A DNA stretch of 64,000 nt from Oceanobacillus piezotolerans (GCF_003665065.1 NZ_RCHR01000005.1:248001-312000), one strand, 5' to 3'. Positions 37,808-47,278 are shown, counted from the first letter of the stretch. Program-made: numbers and translations. Notes: generated from the sequence alone by a model not told the origin.

Positions 37808-39100
37808 ATGAAACGGAAGTACCGCTTTAGCTTGCGGCTGAAATTGATGTTATTTACAACAGTTTTAGCCTTAATTACATATGGAACCAGTGCTTTCTTT
37901 CTATATGTATTGTTTGACTACATAGGAGCTTATTTCAATATATCGTTTGAATGGTATTCTATTCTCACATTGCTTGCGGGAATTTTCTGGTCAGGTCTTT
38001 TGGCCTTCTTAGTAGCTTTTATTATTACGAAGCCATTAGAAAGGTTGGAAACTATTGCTCGAGAAGCAGCAGAAGGCAATCTTGCTCAAGCAGTTCAGAT
38101 TCCTGACTCTGACGATGAAATACGTGCATTATCTCTTTCTTTTGATACCATGCTCAAGAGCCTTAATGACATTGTGAAAAATATTGACCTTAACTTTGCC
38201 CGTACCAATCAAGCTGTTCATCATATGAAAGAAGTATCAAGCCTGGCAAACCAGCATGCTGCGGCTATTGGTTCCTCAATTGGAGAAATTTCAAAAGGTG
38301 CCCAAAGCTCATCAGAAGCGATTCAAAATACCGCAGAAGCGGTTGAGGTTGCTACAGAATTAGCGAAACAAGTTCAAGGGAAAGCATCTCTATCAAAAGA
38401 AAAGTCTACTACAATGCTTGAGACTTTAAATGATAGCCAAGAGGTTGTTAACCAGTTAGTAGAAGGCATTCAGCGTCTGGCAAGTGACCAAGAAGTCTCA
38501 TTAAAAGATGTCGACCATTTAAAACAAAATGCCATCCAGGTTGAGTCAATTATAGCTATGGTAGGGGCGATTGCTGAGCAGACAAATCTGCTTGCGTTAA
38601 ATGCATCCATTGAAGCAGCGCGTGCTGGCGAGCATGGAAGAGGCTTTGCTGTAGTTGCGGAAGAAATTAGAAAGCTGGCAGATCAAAGTGCACAAGCGGT
38701 GCAACGTATATCTTCTCTTATTACTGCCATCCAAGAGGATGTAAATCGAGTGGTAGTTAAAATAAATGAAAATGTTGTTTATGCAAAGAAGGAAGCAGAA
38801 AAAGGCGTCAAAACCAATCAAACCATCGAACAGATGGCAAGTTCTGTTACAGACGTTGCAGAAGAAATAGATACCATTACCAACTTAGTAGATAAGCAAT
38901 TAGAATCCATCCAAGATACGGTACGCCAATCCCAGGAAGTGGCTGCCATTGCAGAAGAAACATCGGCTGGTGCAGAGGAAGTCAATGCAGCAGTGCTTGA
39001 ACAGACTGCTACTATAGAGGAATTAGATAATATGGCAGATGAGATGGAAGTAGAAGCTAGTAATTTAAAGAATCAAATACACAAATTTCAAGTGAAATGA
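37808..39100 (+). CDS. Methyl-accepting chemotaxis protein without a large external sensor domain
   Basis: A 430-residue chemoreceptor. Two closely spaced membrane segments near the N-terminus ([21 protein letters not shown] and [22 protein letters not shown]) leave only about 20 residues outside. HAMP ([20 protein letters not shown]) and the cytoplasmic signalling hairpin follow, with [36 protein letters not shown]. It probably senses membrane or internal state rather than a bound ligand. It lies 19 bases after ywlE where rpiB (ywlF) is expected. ATG 37808 has TGGAGGAGAA; ATG 37781 overlapping the ywlE stop is an alternative. Confidence 0.93.
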   Translation: MKRKYRFSLRLKLMLFTTVLALITYGTSAFFLYVLFDYIGAYFNISFEWYSILTLLAGIFWSGLLAFLVAFIITKPLERLETIAREAAEGNLAQAVQIPDSDDEIRALSLSFDTMLKSLNDIVKNIDLNFARTNQAVHHMKEVSSLANQHAAAIGSSIGEISKGAQSSSEAIQNTAEAVEVATELAKQVQGKASLSKEKSTTMLETLNDSQEVVNQLVEGIQRLASDQEVSLKDVDHLKQNAIQVESIIAMVGAIAEQTNLLALNASIEAARAGEHGRGFAVVAEEIRKLADQSAQAVQRISSLITAIQEDVNRVVVKINENVVYAKKEAEKGVKTNQTIEQMASSVTDVAEEIDTITNLVDKQLESIQDTVRQSQEVAAIAEETSAGAEEVNAAVLEQTATIEELDNMADEMEVEASNLKNQIHKFQVK

Positions 39101-39105
39101 TATAT

Positions 39106-39147
39106 AATATACGCCAAGCCTAATAAAAGGATTTGGCGTATATTTAG
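39106..39147. terminator. Intrinsic terminator of the ywlE-mcp unit
   Basis: AATATACGCCAA (39106-39117) pairs perfectly with TTGGCGTATATT (39133-39144). Confidence 0.8.
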
Positions 39148-39280
39148 ATTATTGCCTTGCATGTAGATTGGTATCAAAATAGAATTAGAGTAAGAATACT
39201 GCTCTAAGATTTAAAGAATTATGTAGAGGAGGAACCTCTACTAATTAAAGATTCACTTTTTAAGAGAGGTGGTCATCAAG

Positions 39281-39853
39281 ATGGAATTACTAGAAAAAGT
39301 GCAGCAAGATATGGATAAAGTAATAGAGGAATGGATGAATAGCAGCCACTTACAAAAAGGGGATATTTTTGTCATTGGCTGTTCAACGAGTGAAGTAGCC
39401 GGAGAACGGATTGGCTCTTCAGGAAGTGAAGAAATAGCCAGTATGATATTTGATGGGATTGAAAGGTTAAGAAAAAGAACGGATATTTCTGTTGCATTTC
39501 AATGCTGCGAGCACTTGAATCGTGCATTAGTAGTGGAAAGAGATACGATGAAACAGTATCACTTGGAGGAAGTATCAGTCGTACCTGTTCGAAAAGCGGG
39601 CGGCTCTATGGCTTCCTATGCATTTAAGCATATGAAAGATCCAGTGGTAGTTGAATTTATTGAAGCAAGAGCTGGGATGGATATAGGAGAAACGATGATT
39701 GGTATGCACATGAAGCATGTTGCAGTTCCGCTCAGGTTTCAGCAAAGATTTATCGGAGAGGCACGGCTAACGGCAGCATATACTCGACCAAAACTGATTG
39801 GCGGCGTACGAGCGAATTACGAAAATACACGATTGAATACGAGCTGTAAGTAA
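39281..39853 (+). CDS. ywlG: YwlG / UPF0340 family protein
   Basis: A 190-residue cytosolic protein of unknown function conserved in Firmicutes next to glyA. Recognisable family segments are GCSTSEVAGERIGSSGSEEIA (near residue 32), FQCCEHLNRALVVER and PVRKAGGSMASYA, ending GGVRANYENTRLN. ATG 39281 follows AGAGGTGG; a GTG at 39269 is inside that signal region. No enzymatic role can be assigned. Confidence 0.9.
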   Translation: MELLEKVQQDMDKVIEEWMNSSHLQKGDIFVIGCSTSEVAGERIGSSGSEEIASMIFDGIERLRKRTDISVAFQCCEHLNRALVVERDTMKQYHLEEVSVVPVRKAGGSMASYAFKHMKDPVVVEFIEARAGMDIGETMIGMHMKHVAVPLRFQQRFIGEARLTAAYTRPKLIGGVRANYENTRLNTSCK

Positions 39854-39994
39854 ATAAAGTTTGTGTTTTAGGATAATAGTCCTTTTAATATAGTGGGTGT
39901 TTTATCGATTTTAAAATAAAACCGAATTATCTATTTAAATTTTCACCAAATATAGTTACAATAGAAACTATAAATTGTTTGGGGGGCTTATCGA

Positions 39995-41230
39995 ATGGAA
40001 CATGTCAAACAACAGGACGCTGAAGTATTTGAGGCAATTCAGGCTGAAACAAAGCGTCAGCAGAATAAAATTGAATTAATTGCATCTGAGAACTTTGTGT
40101 CAGAAGCTGTAATGGAAGCTATGGGGTCTGTATTAACGAATAAATATGCAGAAGGTTATCCCGGCAAACGCTACTATGGCGGTTGTGAACATGTAGACGT
40201 TGTAGAGGATTTAGCGCGTAATCGAGCAAAAGAGCTTTTTGGTGCAGAGCATGCTAATGTTCAGCCACATTCTGGAGCACAAGCGAACATGGCTGTCTAT
40301 TTTGCGGCATTAGAAATAGGAGATACCATCCTAGGCATGAACTTAAGCCATGGTGGACATCTTACACATGGCAGCCCAGTAAACTTTAGTGGAAAGCAAT
40401 ATAACTTTGTGGAATATGGAGTAGACAAAGAAACAGAAACTTTGGATTATGATGATGTACTCGCAAAAGCCAAAGAAGTGAAACCAAAAATGATTGTCGC
40501 TGGTGCCAGTGCCTATTCTCGTACCATTGATTTTGCTAAGTTCCGTGAAATTGCTGATGAAGTAGGAGCATACCTCATGGTAGATATGGCGCATATTGCT
40601 GGTCTTGTTGCAGCAGGATTACATCCAAATCCAGTGGAACATGCAGACTTTGTAACAACAACCACTCATAAGACGTTACGCGGACCACGTGGTGGTATGA
40701 TTCTCTGTAAAGACGAATATGCAAAACAAATTGATAAAGCGGTCTTCCCGGGCATTCAAGGCGGCCCATTAATGCATATTATTGCTGCAAAGGCAGTTTG
40801 TTTTAAAGAAGCACTTTCAGATGACTTTAAAGATTATGCGAAGAGAATTGTTGCCAATGCAAAAGTTCTAGGAGAGGCATTTACAGAAGAAGGTCTTCGT
40901 ATTGTCTCCGGTGGAACAGATAATCACTTGGTGTTAGTAGATGTGACCCCACTTCAGTTGACAGGAAAGATTGCAGAACATGTACTAGATGAAGTTGGCA
41001 TTACAACAAACAAAAACACAATTCCATTTGATCAAGCCAGCCCGTTTATTACGAGCGGAATCCGAATCGGTACAGCAGCTGTAACAACTCGTGGATTTGG
41101 AGAACAGGAAATGAAAGAAATTGCATCAATCATTGCCTATACGTTGAAAAATCACGAAAACGAATCAGCGCTAAACGAAGCAAAAACGCGCGTCCTTGCC
41201 TTAACAGATAAATTCCCGTTATACGCATAA
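39995..41230 (+). CDS. glyA: Serine hydroxymethyltransferase
   Basis: A 411-residue PLP enzyme converting serine and tetrahydrofolate to glycine and methylene-tetrahydrofolate, the main one-carbon source. The PLP Lys is in [15 protein letters not shown] (near residue 226); substrate-binding segments include [14 protein letters not shown] and YPGKRYYGG. Length and N-terminus are normal. ATG 39995 follows GGGGGG. Order ywlG-glyA-upp is conserved. Confidence 0.97.
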   Translation: MEHVKQQDAEVFEAIQAETKRQQNKIELIASENFVSEAVMEAMGSVLTNKYAEGYPGKRYYGGCEHVDVVEDLARNRAKELFGAEHANVQPHSGAQANMAVYFAALEIGDTILGMNLSHGGHLTHGSPVNFSGKQYNFVEYGVDKETETLDYDDVLAKAKEVKPKMIVAGASAYSRTIDFAKFREIADEVGAYLMVDMAHIAGLVAAGLHPNPVEHADFVTTTTHKTLRGPRGGMILCKDEYAKQIDKAVFPGIQGGPLMHIIAAKAVCFKEALSDDFKDYAKRIVANAKVLGEAFTEEGLRIVSGGTDNHLVLVDVTPLQLTGKIAEHVLDEVGITTNKNTIPFDQASPFITSGIRIGTAAVTTRGFGEQEMKEIASIIAYTLKNHENESALNEAKTRVLALTDKFPLYA

Positions 41231-41236
41231 TAGATA

Positions 41237-41272
41237 GAGAACGTTCCTTTGGCAGGAGCGTTCTCTTTTTTT
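41237..41272 (+). terminator. Intrinsic terminator of glyA
   Basis: GAGAACGTTCC (41237-41247) pairs with GGAGCGTTCTC (41255-41265), one wobble, followed by seven Ts. Confidence 0.85.
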
Positions 41273-41377
41273 GGCTAAGGCTGTTCAATATACTTCTTGG
41301 CTAAAGTCTTAAGCAGTTGATAGAGATTGCAGATTTACTTAATTCAGTATTTAGAGCAAAAAACAAACTGGAAAAAT

Positions 41378-41802
41378 GCGCTCGTAATTTCCGCTACGGG
41401 CAGTACGCTTTCCGCGGGCAACGTCTCAGCCTCGGGCCAACAGGACGTTGGTTACAAAGGCGTTGCCACAGGACGTGGCGTTCCTAGCCTTTGATCCTTC
41501 TCACTTCCTGCGGGGTCTTCGCTTGTTGCTTTTCCCGCAGGACAAGGAAAGCATCGGCAGCGATACATCGCACGAAGAAAAAGTGCCTTTCTTTTTCGAG
41601 GAGTCGACTGCCCTCCGCTACAATCACTTCATGTTTAATGGTGCTTTTACTATCCATAGTGAAAAAGTTTAAAGCACAAATCAGCGGAGGAAATACACGG
41701 AGACTCCTACGGGAGGACAGGCCTAGGTGAGACCCCGCAGTGCGTAAGCACGAGGAGGCTCAGCAGCCGCCCGTGGAAAGCGCAGTGTATTTCCGGAGCG
41801 GT
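41378..41802 (-). repeat. Composite family A repeat (A2 plus A1), inverted relative to 15442-15753
   Basis: Read on the minus strand this block matches the 15442-15753 composite: the A1 part is 41681-41802, the spacer also matches (shared AATCACTTC and GGTGCTTTT stretches), and the A2 part is about 41378-41626. The A2 part is longer here because of two inserted segments at about 41435-41495 and 41543-41600. Short open frames across it (41448-41730) are not genes. The rest of the 41273-42038 gap is AT-rich and holds only the upp promoter. Confidence 0.8.
41437..41479. repeat. Two mini-hairpins with the same AGGAC loop inside the repeat
   Basis: CCAACAGGACGTTGG (41437-41451) and GCCACAGGACGTGGC (41465-41479) are 5-bp-stem hairpins with identical five-base loops but different stems. 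They lie in a segment absent from the equivalent element at 15626-15753. Confidence 0.55.
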
Positions 41803-41975
41803 TTTTATGCACTATATTGAATAAAATATGTCGGGAACCTATCAACTAGAAATAGTCGATAGCCGGAAATAAAAAGAATATAGATCCAAAACTAGCAAAA
41901 ACAAATAGACTTATCCATATACCATCCCAAAAATAGGACTTAATCTCTTATTTTCCAACAATATTCTCACTTAAC

Positions 41976-42004
41976 TTGAATCCAAATCAATTTTTCAGTA
42001 CAAT
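41976..42004 (+). promoter_or_regulatory. Sigma-A promoter of upp
   Basis: TTGAAT (41976-41981), 17 bases, TACAAT (41999-42004), 34 bases before the upp start codon. Confidence 0.6.
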
Positions 42005-42038
42005 TTTAGAGATATATACTAAAAGGAGTGAACGGTAA

Positions 42039-42668
42039 ATGGGTAATGTTTTTGTATTTGACCATCCATTAATACAGCATAAATTAACGTACATAAGAGA
42101 CAAGAACACGGGGACAAAAGAGTTTCGTGAGCTAGTGGATGAGGTTGCAATGTTAATGGCATTTGAAATTACTAGAGACCTTCCGTTACAAGATGTAGAA
42201 GTAGAGACTCCTGTGACAACAGCGAAAGCAAAAGTGCTCTCCGGTAAGAAAATTGGATTAGTACCCATTTTACGTGCGGGATTAGGTATGGTGGACGGAA
42301 TGCGTAAAATGATTCCTGCGGCAAAGGTAGGACATGTTGGATTATATCGTGATCCTGAGACACTTAAGCCAGTAGAATATTATATTAAATTACCTTCTGA
42401 TATACATGAGCGTGAATTAATAGTTATTGACCCAATGCTTGCAACAGGCGGTTCCGCAAACGATGCAATTCATTCCTTGAAAAAACGTGGAGCAAAGAAT
42501 ATTAAACTAATGTGTTTAGTAGCAGCGCCTGAAGGGGTAGAGCTTGTAAAACGAGATCATCCAGATGTGGATATTTTCCTTGCAGCTATGGATGAAAAAT
42601 TAAACGAACATGGATATGTTGTTCCTGGTCTAGGTGATGCTGGAGACCGTCTATTTGGTACAAAATAA
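42039..42668 (+). CDS. upp: Uracil phosphoribosyltransferase
   Basis: A 209-residue salvage enzyme that makes UMP from uracil and PRPP. The PRPP loop is [16 protein letters not shown] (near residue 129), with [16 protein letters not shown] near 75 and the C-terminal [13 protein letters not shown] uracil-binding segment. ATG 42039 follows AAAGGAGTG. Standard length; it lies upstream of the atp region as in B. subtilis, although three genes and repeats separate them here. Confidence 0.97.
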   Translation: MGNVFVFDHPLIQHKLTYIRDKNTGTKEFRELVDEVAMLMAFEITRDLPLQDVEVETPVTTAKAKVLSGKKIGLVPILRAGLGMVDGMRKMIPAAKVGHVGLYRDPETLKPVEYYIKLPSDIHERELIVIDPMLATGGSANDAIHSLKKRGAKNIKLMCLVAAPEGVELVKRDHPDVDIFLAAMDEKLNEHGYVVPGLGDAGDRLFGTK

Positions 42669-42682
42669 GGTAACATTTTTCG

Positions 42683-42714
42683 TCAGTGAGGAAAACATCC
42701 TCGCTGATTTTTTC
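42683..42714 (+). terminator. Intrinsic terminator of upp
   Basis: TCAGTGAGGA (42683-42692) pairs with TCCTCGCTGA (42698-42707) with one wobble, followed by six Ts. Confidence 0.8.
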
Positions 42715-42765
42715 TTTGTATAAAGAATTAAAATTTGTGAATTGAGTACAATTCATTATAAAAAG

Positions 42766-42945
42766 TCGCTTCCGGCTTAGCGACTAGTGAGACTACCTAT
42801 ATTACCCCCTGTGGTGAAAGGTCAACATGGACTCAAGTCAAAAGAATTACCGACTAAAACGGCTTTCGTCTTAAGGGGTACGTTGGCTTGTTTCCTTTAT
42901 CTCCTTCGGCTAGTGGGGTACGTACCTCGCTAACCAAGAGCTTAC
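42766..42945 (-). repeat. Family B dispersed repeat, reverse copy
   Basis: Read on the minus strand it contains GCCGAAGGAGATAAAGGAAAC and TTGACCTTTCACCACAGGGG, both found in the 3560-4056 block, in addition to a CCGTTTTAGTCGG relative. It occupies the gap between upp and the symporter promoter. Confidence 0.7.
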
Positions 42946-42977
42946 ACCTTTGTAATGTAAAAGAAATTAAAAATCTA

Positions 42978-43006
42978 TTGACTTTTAAAGCGCTTACAAA
43001 TAATAT
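42978..43006 (+). promoter_or_regulatory. Sigma-A promoter with an embedded cre site
   Basis: TTGACT (42978-42983), 17 bases, TAATAT (43001-43006). Inside the spacer, 42985-42998 read on the minus strand is TGTAAGCGCTTTAA, matching the catabolite-responsive element TGWAARCGYTWNCW except one base. CcpA bound there would block RNA polymerase, so the downstream symporter should be repressed by preferred sugars. Confidence 0.75.
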
Positions 43007-43018
43007 GAAAATATAAGA

Positions 43019-43041
43019 AAGTTTGTTAACGAAACAAACTT
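43019..43041. promoter_or_regulatory. Inverted repeat just downstream of the transcription start, likely operator
   Basis: AAGTTTGTT (43019-43027) and AACAAACTT (43033-43041) are perfect reverse complements around AACGA. Centred near +18 of the promoter above, it suits a dimeric repressor specific for the transported sugar. No regulator gene is adjacent. Confidence 0.5.
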
Positions 43042-43231
43042 AAAAGGGAGGGATGCTTCCTTCGTAAAAGAATTAAACATATATTAGCTAGAGGCTTTAA
43101 GGGGTAATTGTTTTTGTTTGTTCCTAGTAAGTTTTAAAAACAAATTTCAGAATATTCAAATGTTCGTAATTCTAGAAACAAATGGGGAAATAAAATGATC
43201 AATTTACTGAAACCGAAATGGGGGAATCTTT
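43042..43231. other. 5' leader of the symporter gene
   Basis: About 190 bases between the operator and the start codon, with a ribosome-site-like GGGAGGG at 43046 followed by a tiny ORF and an 18-codon frame at 43196 overlapping the symporter start. No known riboswitch structure is recognisable. Confidence 0.3.
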
Positions 43232-44716
43232 ATGGCAACAAACGTGTCTGAAAAAGGAATCGTCTATAACAGAGCAAAGTTATGGCAAATTGGATTTTTC
43301 ACTTTAAATAATACGGCAACAAATATCTATCTATTTTTAATAGGATTTTTATCATATTATGCTGCTGGTATTGCTGGATTAGCAGTTGTATTAGTTAGTA
43401 CACTTTTGGGGGCAGCAAGAGTTTTTGATGGGTTAATTGATCCAGCAATAGGTTATATCATTGATAGGACAGAAACGAAATTCGGTAAATTTAGACCTCT
43501 TATTGTAAGTGGGAATTTTATCATAGCGCTTTCTATCTTAATGATTTTTATGACGCATTTATTACCAGAAGGTTTTCGGTTAATTTTTATCGTGCTTGCA
43601 CTTGTAGTTCATAAAATTGGATATTCTTTACAAACTTCAGCTACAAAAGCTGGACAAACAGTATTAACAAATGATCCTAAGCAACGTCCGCTTTATATGG
43701 CATTTGATGGCGTGTATAATGTTTTTGTTTTCACCGTTGGTCAATTTTATGTTGCGAACTATCTAGTAGCAAAATATGGCGATTTTACAATGAGTTTATT
43801 CATTGAACTGATTGCTACAGTCATGATACTTTCCACCATATTTACTGTCCTTGCTGTTATCGGAATTTCAAGCAAAGATAGAAAAGAATTTTATGGGTTG
43901 GGTGAAGATACAGTTGAAACAACATCCTTCCGTGAATACTGGCAAGTTATTAAGGGGAATCGTCAATTACAATTGCTTACAATATCGGCTTCAATGGATA
44001 AATTAGGTCACAGTCTTGGTAGAGAAGCTGTAGTAACGGTTATGCTATTTGGTATCTTAATTGGCAACTACGGACTAAGTGGTACGATTGGATTAATTAC
44101 AGTTATACCTATTTTGTTAATCACTTTAGCTGTTACAGGGGTTGCGAGAAGGACAGGTTTAAGAAAAGCGTATCTGACTTCTGCATGGGTAGGTGTAGTA
44201 TCCTATTTAGCTTTTATTCCGTTATTCTTATTTTTAGACGATCCTACTGTCATTTCTCTTGAAAGTATTGGATTTGCAACCATCTTGTTCATCTTATTAC
44301 GGACATTATCCCAAGGATTTGGAGCTGCGCCAACAACGCTTGTTGTTCCTATGATTGCTGATGTTTCAGACTATGAAACTTCTAAGTCAGGGCGTTATGT
44401 TGCAGGAATGTTTGGTACCATTTTTTCCTTTATTGACCAATTGGTAACAGCGCTCGCACCAGTTATTGTTGGTTTTGTAGTAGCAGCTGTAGGTTTTGGA
44501 GATGCTTACCCAACTGTAACGGACACGTTAACACCTGCACTATTTACAGCAATAATGTTATTAGCATTTGTATTACCTTCAGTTTGTTTATTGATTGCTG
44601 CGATTACGATGCACTTCTATAAACTTGATAGAAAGAAAATGGAAGAAGTCCAAGCAACCATTAATGTAGCTAAAGCGAAAGGGAATGGGAATGGAGACAA
44701 AATATCAGCAGTTTAA
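43232..44716 (+). CDS. GPH-family (MelB-type) sugar:cation symporter
   Basis: A 494-residue protein with about twelve membrane helices. The glycoside-pentoside-hexuronide signature is GLIDPAIGYIIDRTETKFGKFRP near residue 67-88, where Asp residues couple Na+ or H+ to sugar uptake. The substrate cannot be read from sequence, and no glycosidase gene lies beside it. The cre-containing promoter and the operator indicate control by carbon source. The ribosome site is ATGGGGGAA before ATG 43232. Confidence 0.88.
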   Translation: MATNVSEKGIVYNRAKLWQIGFFTLNNTATNIYLFLIGFLSYYAAGIAGLAVVLVSTLLGAARVFDGLIDPAIGYIIDRTETKFGKFRPLIVSGNFIIALSILMIFMTHLLPEGFRLIFIVLALVVHKIGYSLQTSATKAGQTVLTNDPKQRPLYMAFDGVYNVFVFTVGQFYVANYLVAKYGDFTMSLFIELIATVMILSTIFTVLAVIGISSKDRKEFYGLGEDTVETTSFREYWQVIKGNRQLQLLTISASMDKLGHSLGREAVVTVMLFGILIGNYGLSGTIGLITVIPILLITLAVTGVARRTGLRKAYLTSAWVGVVSYLAFIPLFLFLDDPTVISLESIGFATILFILLRTLSQGFGAAPTTLVVPMIADVSDYETSKSGRYVAGMFGTIFSFIDQLVTALAPVIVGFVVAAVGFGDAYPTVTDTLTPALFTAIMLLAFVLPSVCLLIAAITMHFYKLDRKKMEEVQATINVAKAKGNGNGDKISAV

Positions 44717-44750
44717 TGTAAACCCTTTCAATATAGTTAATAAAGTAGAG

Positions 44751-44782
44751 AGCTGTCCGATTTATATCGGGCAGTTTTTTTA
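44751..44782 (+). terminator. Intrinsic terminator of the symporter gene
   Basis: CTGTCCGAT (44753-44761) pairs with ATCGGGCAG (44766-44774), one wobble, followed by a T run. Confidence 0.85.
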
Positions 44783-44830
44783 TTACTACTATTCTTAAAT
44801 AGGAAGCCTCTTTTTCAGCCAAGTCAATAT

Positions 44831-44846
44831 AAACAAACATTTGTTT
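44831..44846. promoter_or_regulatory. Palindrome upstream of the subtilase gene, possible operator
   Basis: AAACAAACATTTGTTT: arms AAACAAA and TTTGTTT around CA, 74 bases before the start codon. It overlaps the region where the promoter of the protease gene should be (TATACT at about 44864 is a candidate -10). Confidence 0.35.
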
Positions 44847-44919
44847 GAATTTCTCATTTAAATGTATACTTTGCTTTCCAAGCTGCGAAACTAAAAGAAT
44901 AGAATAGGGGGATTTAACA

Positions 44920-47097
44920 ATGCGAGCATTTCAGACCGTTTTCTTTATGTTTATTTTGCTTATTAGTATAGTTCCTGCTTTAGTGTTAGCAGAAGGGAAG
45001 CAGACTTCTATTATTATTGAAGTAGAAGGGGATGTAGAAGAGCATAAAGATTACCTGGAGACCTATCATCCTTTTGTAGAAGTTGTAGCTACATATGAAA
45101 CGCTTTTGAATGGATTAGCTATTCAAGGGAGCCCAAAAGATATCGATAGGCTTAAAAATCTCCAATTCATTAAAAAAGTGCACAGTGTACAACAATATAA
45201 AGCTCATCCTTATGAAGAACTGAACCTTAAGGATATTGGCGAATCTGTACTTCCATCCACCCTCAATGATACGACATATACAGGAAAAGGTGTGAAGGTG
45301 GGGGTAATTGACACTGGTATTGATTATAAGCATCCTGATTTAAAAAAGAATTATAAGCAAGGCTATGATTTAGTTGACCTTGACAAGGATCCGATGGAAA
45401 CAACGAAAGAAGAGGGATTACCTACCCTTCATGGTTCCCATGTAGCAGGAATTATTGCTGCGGATGGAGAGCTAAAAGGTGTGGCGCCAGACGCGGAAAT
45501 TTATGCGTACCGTGCACTAGGTCCAGGTGGAGCGGGATCATCCATTCAGGTTCTTGCGGCGATGGAGCAAGCAGTTAAAGATGAAGTAGATGTCATTAAT
45601 TTATCGTTAGGAAATATAGTGAATGGACCTGATTATCCAACAAGTGCTGCCGTGAATAAGGCGGTAGAGCTGGGAATACCGGTTGTAATAGCAAATGGAA
45701 ATAGTGGTCCTAACAGGTGGACAGTAGGGGCTCCCGCTACTGCAATAAATGCTTTATCTGTAGGAGCATCAACGAATGTCATTCATATCCCTTTTCTAAC
45801 GGAAAGAATGGAAGATAAAAAAATTCCATTGCAAATGATGCTTGGTTCGAGTCCCTGGAATTTTACGAAGGCGTATCCTGTTGTTCAGGGATTAAACGAA
45901 GCGAATCTATACGGAAAAATTGTCATAGTAGAGCGTGGGGAGATTCCTTTCTATCAGCTTGCTAAGGAAGCAGAGGAAAAGGGAGCGGTTGCGCTATTGA
46001 TTCAAAATAATGAAGAGCAGATGTTTCAGGGGTCTATTGAAGGTGGCGGTCCGCCTGTAGAAATACCGGTAGCACTTATTTCAAAAGAAGATGGAAAATG
46101 GGTACAATCGCAAATAGGAGGGAAATCCTTCTACATGGAGACAACGTACCAGAAAATGGACACGACGATTGCTTCGTTCAGTTCAAGAGGCCCTGTTACA
46201 GTAAATTGGGATATTAAACCAGATATTCTTGCTCCTGGTACCAATGTTGTCAGTACGGTGCCAGGTGGATATCAAGCATTGCAAGGAACTAGTATGGCTG
46301 CCCCACATGTGACGGGTGTGATTGCGTTAATTAAAGAGGCACAACCGGATTGGTCCACGGAGCAAATTTATGGTGCTATTAGAACAACTGCAGATCCGCT
46401 AATGGGGAAAGAAGGGGAGTTTTTACCTCCAATAGAACAAGGGATGGGAATTATCCAGCCGCTGGATGCAATCCAAACAGAAACCATCATCTACAATCCC
46501 AAATTAGTTTTTGGGAAGGTGGAGGGTTCTTATAGAGAACCGCTAACATACAACCTGAAAATCGAAAACACCTCAAATGATGCGCAGACCTATAGATTCG
46601 ACATTCCGAAGAAACAAAAAGGATTATCTTGGAGTTTCCCTATGGCTGTACAGTTAGATGCTAAAGAAAAAATAGAGATTCCAGTAGAGTTAAGTGTAAC
46701 TCCCTCCTTGCTTGAAGAGGGGCTTCACCAGGGGTGGATAGCCCTAAATGGAAGTAATCGCGTCTATCATTTGCCTTATTTATTTGTGAACCAATCAGCA
46801 GATAACCCTAAAGCTATGGGCTTTGAGTTTACTTTAAAACCTTTTTCAGAGAAATCCTATGAGTATGGTCTATATATTACTGATCCAACTGAACGGGTAG
46901 AGGTTGATTTATATGACCCACAAACACTTATGTTCAACCGAACGCTGCTGGTTACAGATCAAGTAGAGGTTGGGATGAATGAAGGGGAGCTGAAAAAGAA
47001 AGAGGTTGGAAGCAGTGGTGAATATCTCGCCGTTGTTACCGTTTATCTATTAAACGGTAAAACAGAGACATACGAAACCATGCTTTTTATTCCGTAA
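44920..47097 (+). CDS. Secreted subtilisin-like serine protease, Vpr type
   Basis: A 725-residue extracellular protease. Order: signal peptide (AFQTVFFMFILLISIVPALVLA), I9 propeptide (about residues 28-105), S8 domain with catalytic Asp in GVIDTGIDYKHPDL, His in LHGSHVAGII, oxyanion Asn in IANGNSGPN and Ser in GTSMAAPHVTGV. A PA domain (GKIVIVERGEIPFYQLAKEAE to GGGPPVEIPVALIS) is inserted between His and Ser. A C-terminal beta-rich region of about 190 residues follows. This is the architecture of B. subtilis Vpr, but the gene is not in the vpr locus context. No cell-wall anchor is seen, so it is probably released. Confidence 0.92.
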   Translation: MRAFQTVFFMFILLISIVPALVLAEGKQTSIIIEVEGDVEEHKDYLETYHPFVEVVATYETLLNGLAIQGSPKDIDRLKNLQFIKKVHSVQQYKAHPYEELNLKDIGESVLPSTLNDTTYTGKGVKVGVIDTGIDYKHPDLKKNYKQGYDLVDLDKDPMETTKEEGLPTLHGSHVAGIIAADGELKGVAPDAEIYAYRALGPGGAGSSIQVLAAMEQAVKDEVDVINLSLGNIVNGPDYPTSAAVNKAVELGIPVVIANGNSGPNRWTVGAPATAINALSVGASTNVIHIPFLTERMEDKKIPLQMMLGSSPWNFTKAYPVVQGLNEANLYGKIVIVERGEIPFYQLAKEAEEKGAVALLIQNNEEQMFQGSIEGGGPPVEIPVALISKEDGKWVQSQIGGKSFYMETTYQKMDTTIASFSSRGPVTVNWDIKPDILAPGTNVVSTVPGGYQALQGTSMAAPHVTGVIALIKEAQPDWSTEQIYGAIRTTADPLMGKEGEFLPPIEQGMGIIQPLDAIQTETIIYNPKLVFGKVEGSYREPLTYNLKIENTSNDAQTYRFDIPKKQKGLSWSFPMAVQLDAKEKIEIPVELSVTPSLLEEGLHQGWIALNGSNRVYHLPYLFVNQSADNPKAMGFEFTLKPFSEKSYEYGLYITDPTERVEVDLYDPQTLMFNRTLLVTDQVEVGMNEGELKKKEVGSSGEYLAVVTVYLLNGKTETYETMLFIP

Positions 47098-47165
47098 TAA
47101 ATTGCTGGGAAAATGTTTTATGAAGGAGAAAAAGTCGATTTCTAGTAAGTAGAGAGGTACGCTTT

Positions 47166-47278
47166 TGGAAATATACTTCATTATCCACGGACAGCTGGTG
47201 ATTCTCCTAGAGCTGACTCGACTTTAAGGAGTCTCACCTAAGTTTGTTCTCCATAAGAATTCAGCGATTTCTTCATCC
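47166..47278 (+). repeat. Decayed family A repeat (type A1)
   Basis: GGAAATATACTTCATTATCCACGG at one end and AGCGATTTCTTCATCC at the other can be aligned with the 15442 element, with GAGTCTCACCTAAG in the middle, but many GC positions have become AT. It looks like an old copy. Confidence 0.5.

Noticed and set aside
41448..41730. Two overlapping 74- and 79-codon frames after glyA
   Set aside because: Both lie in the composite family A repeat and read mostly repeat sequence; no ribosome site.
43196..43252. 18-codon leader-peptide-like frame overlapping the symporter start
   Set aside because: No regulatory codon run and no accompanying attenuator hairpins; likely chance.
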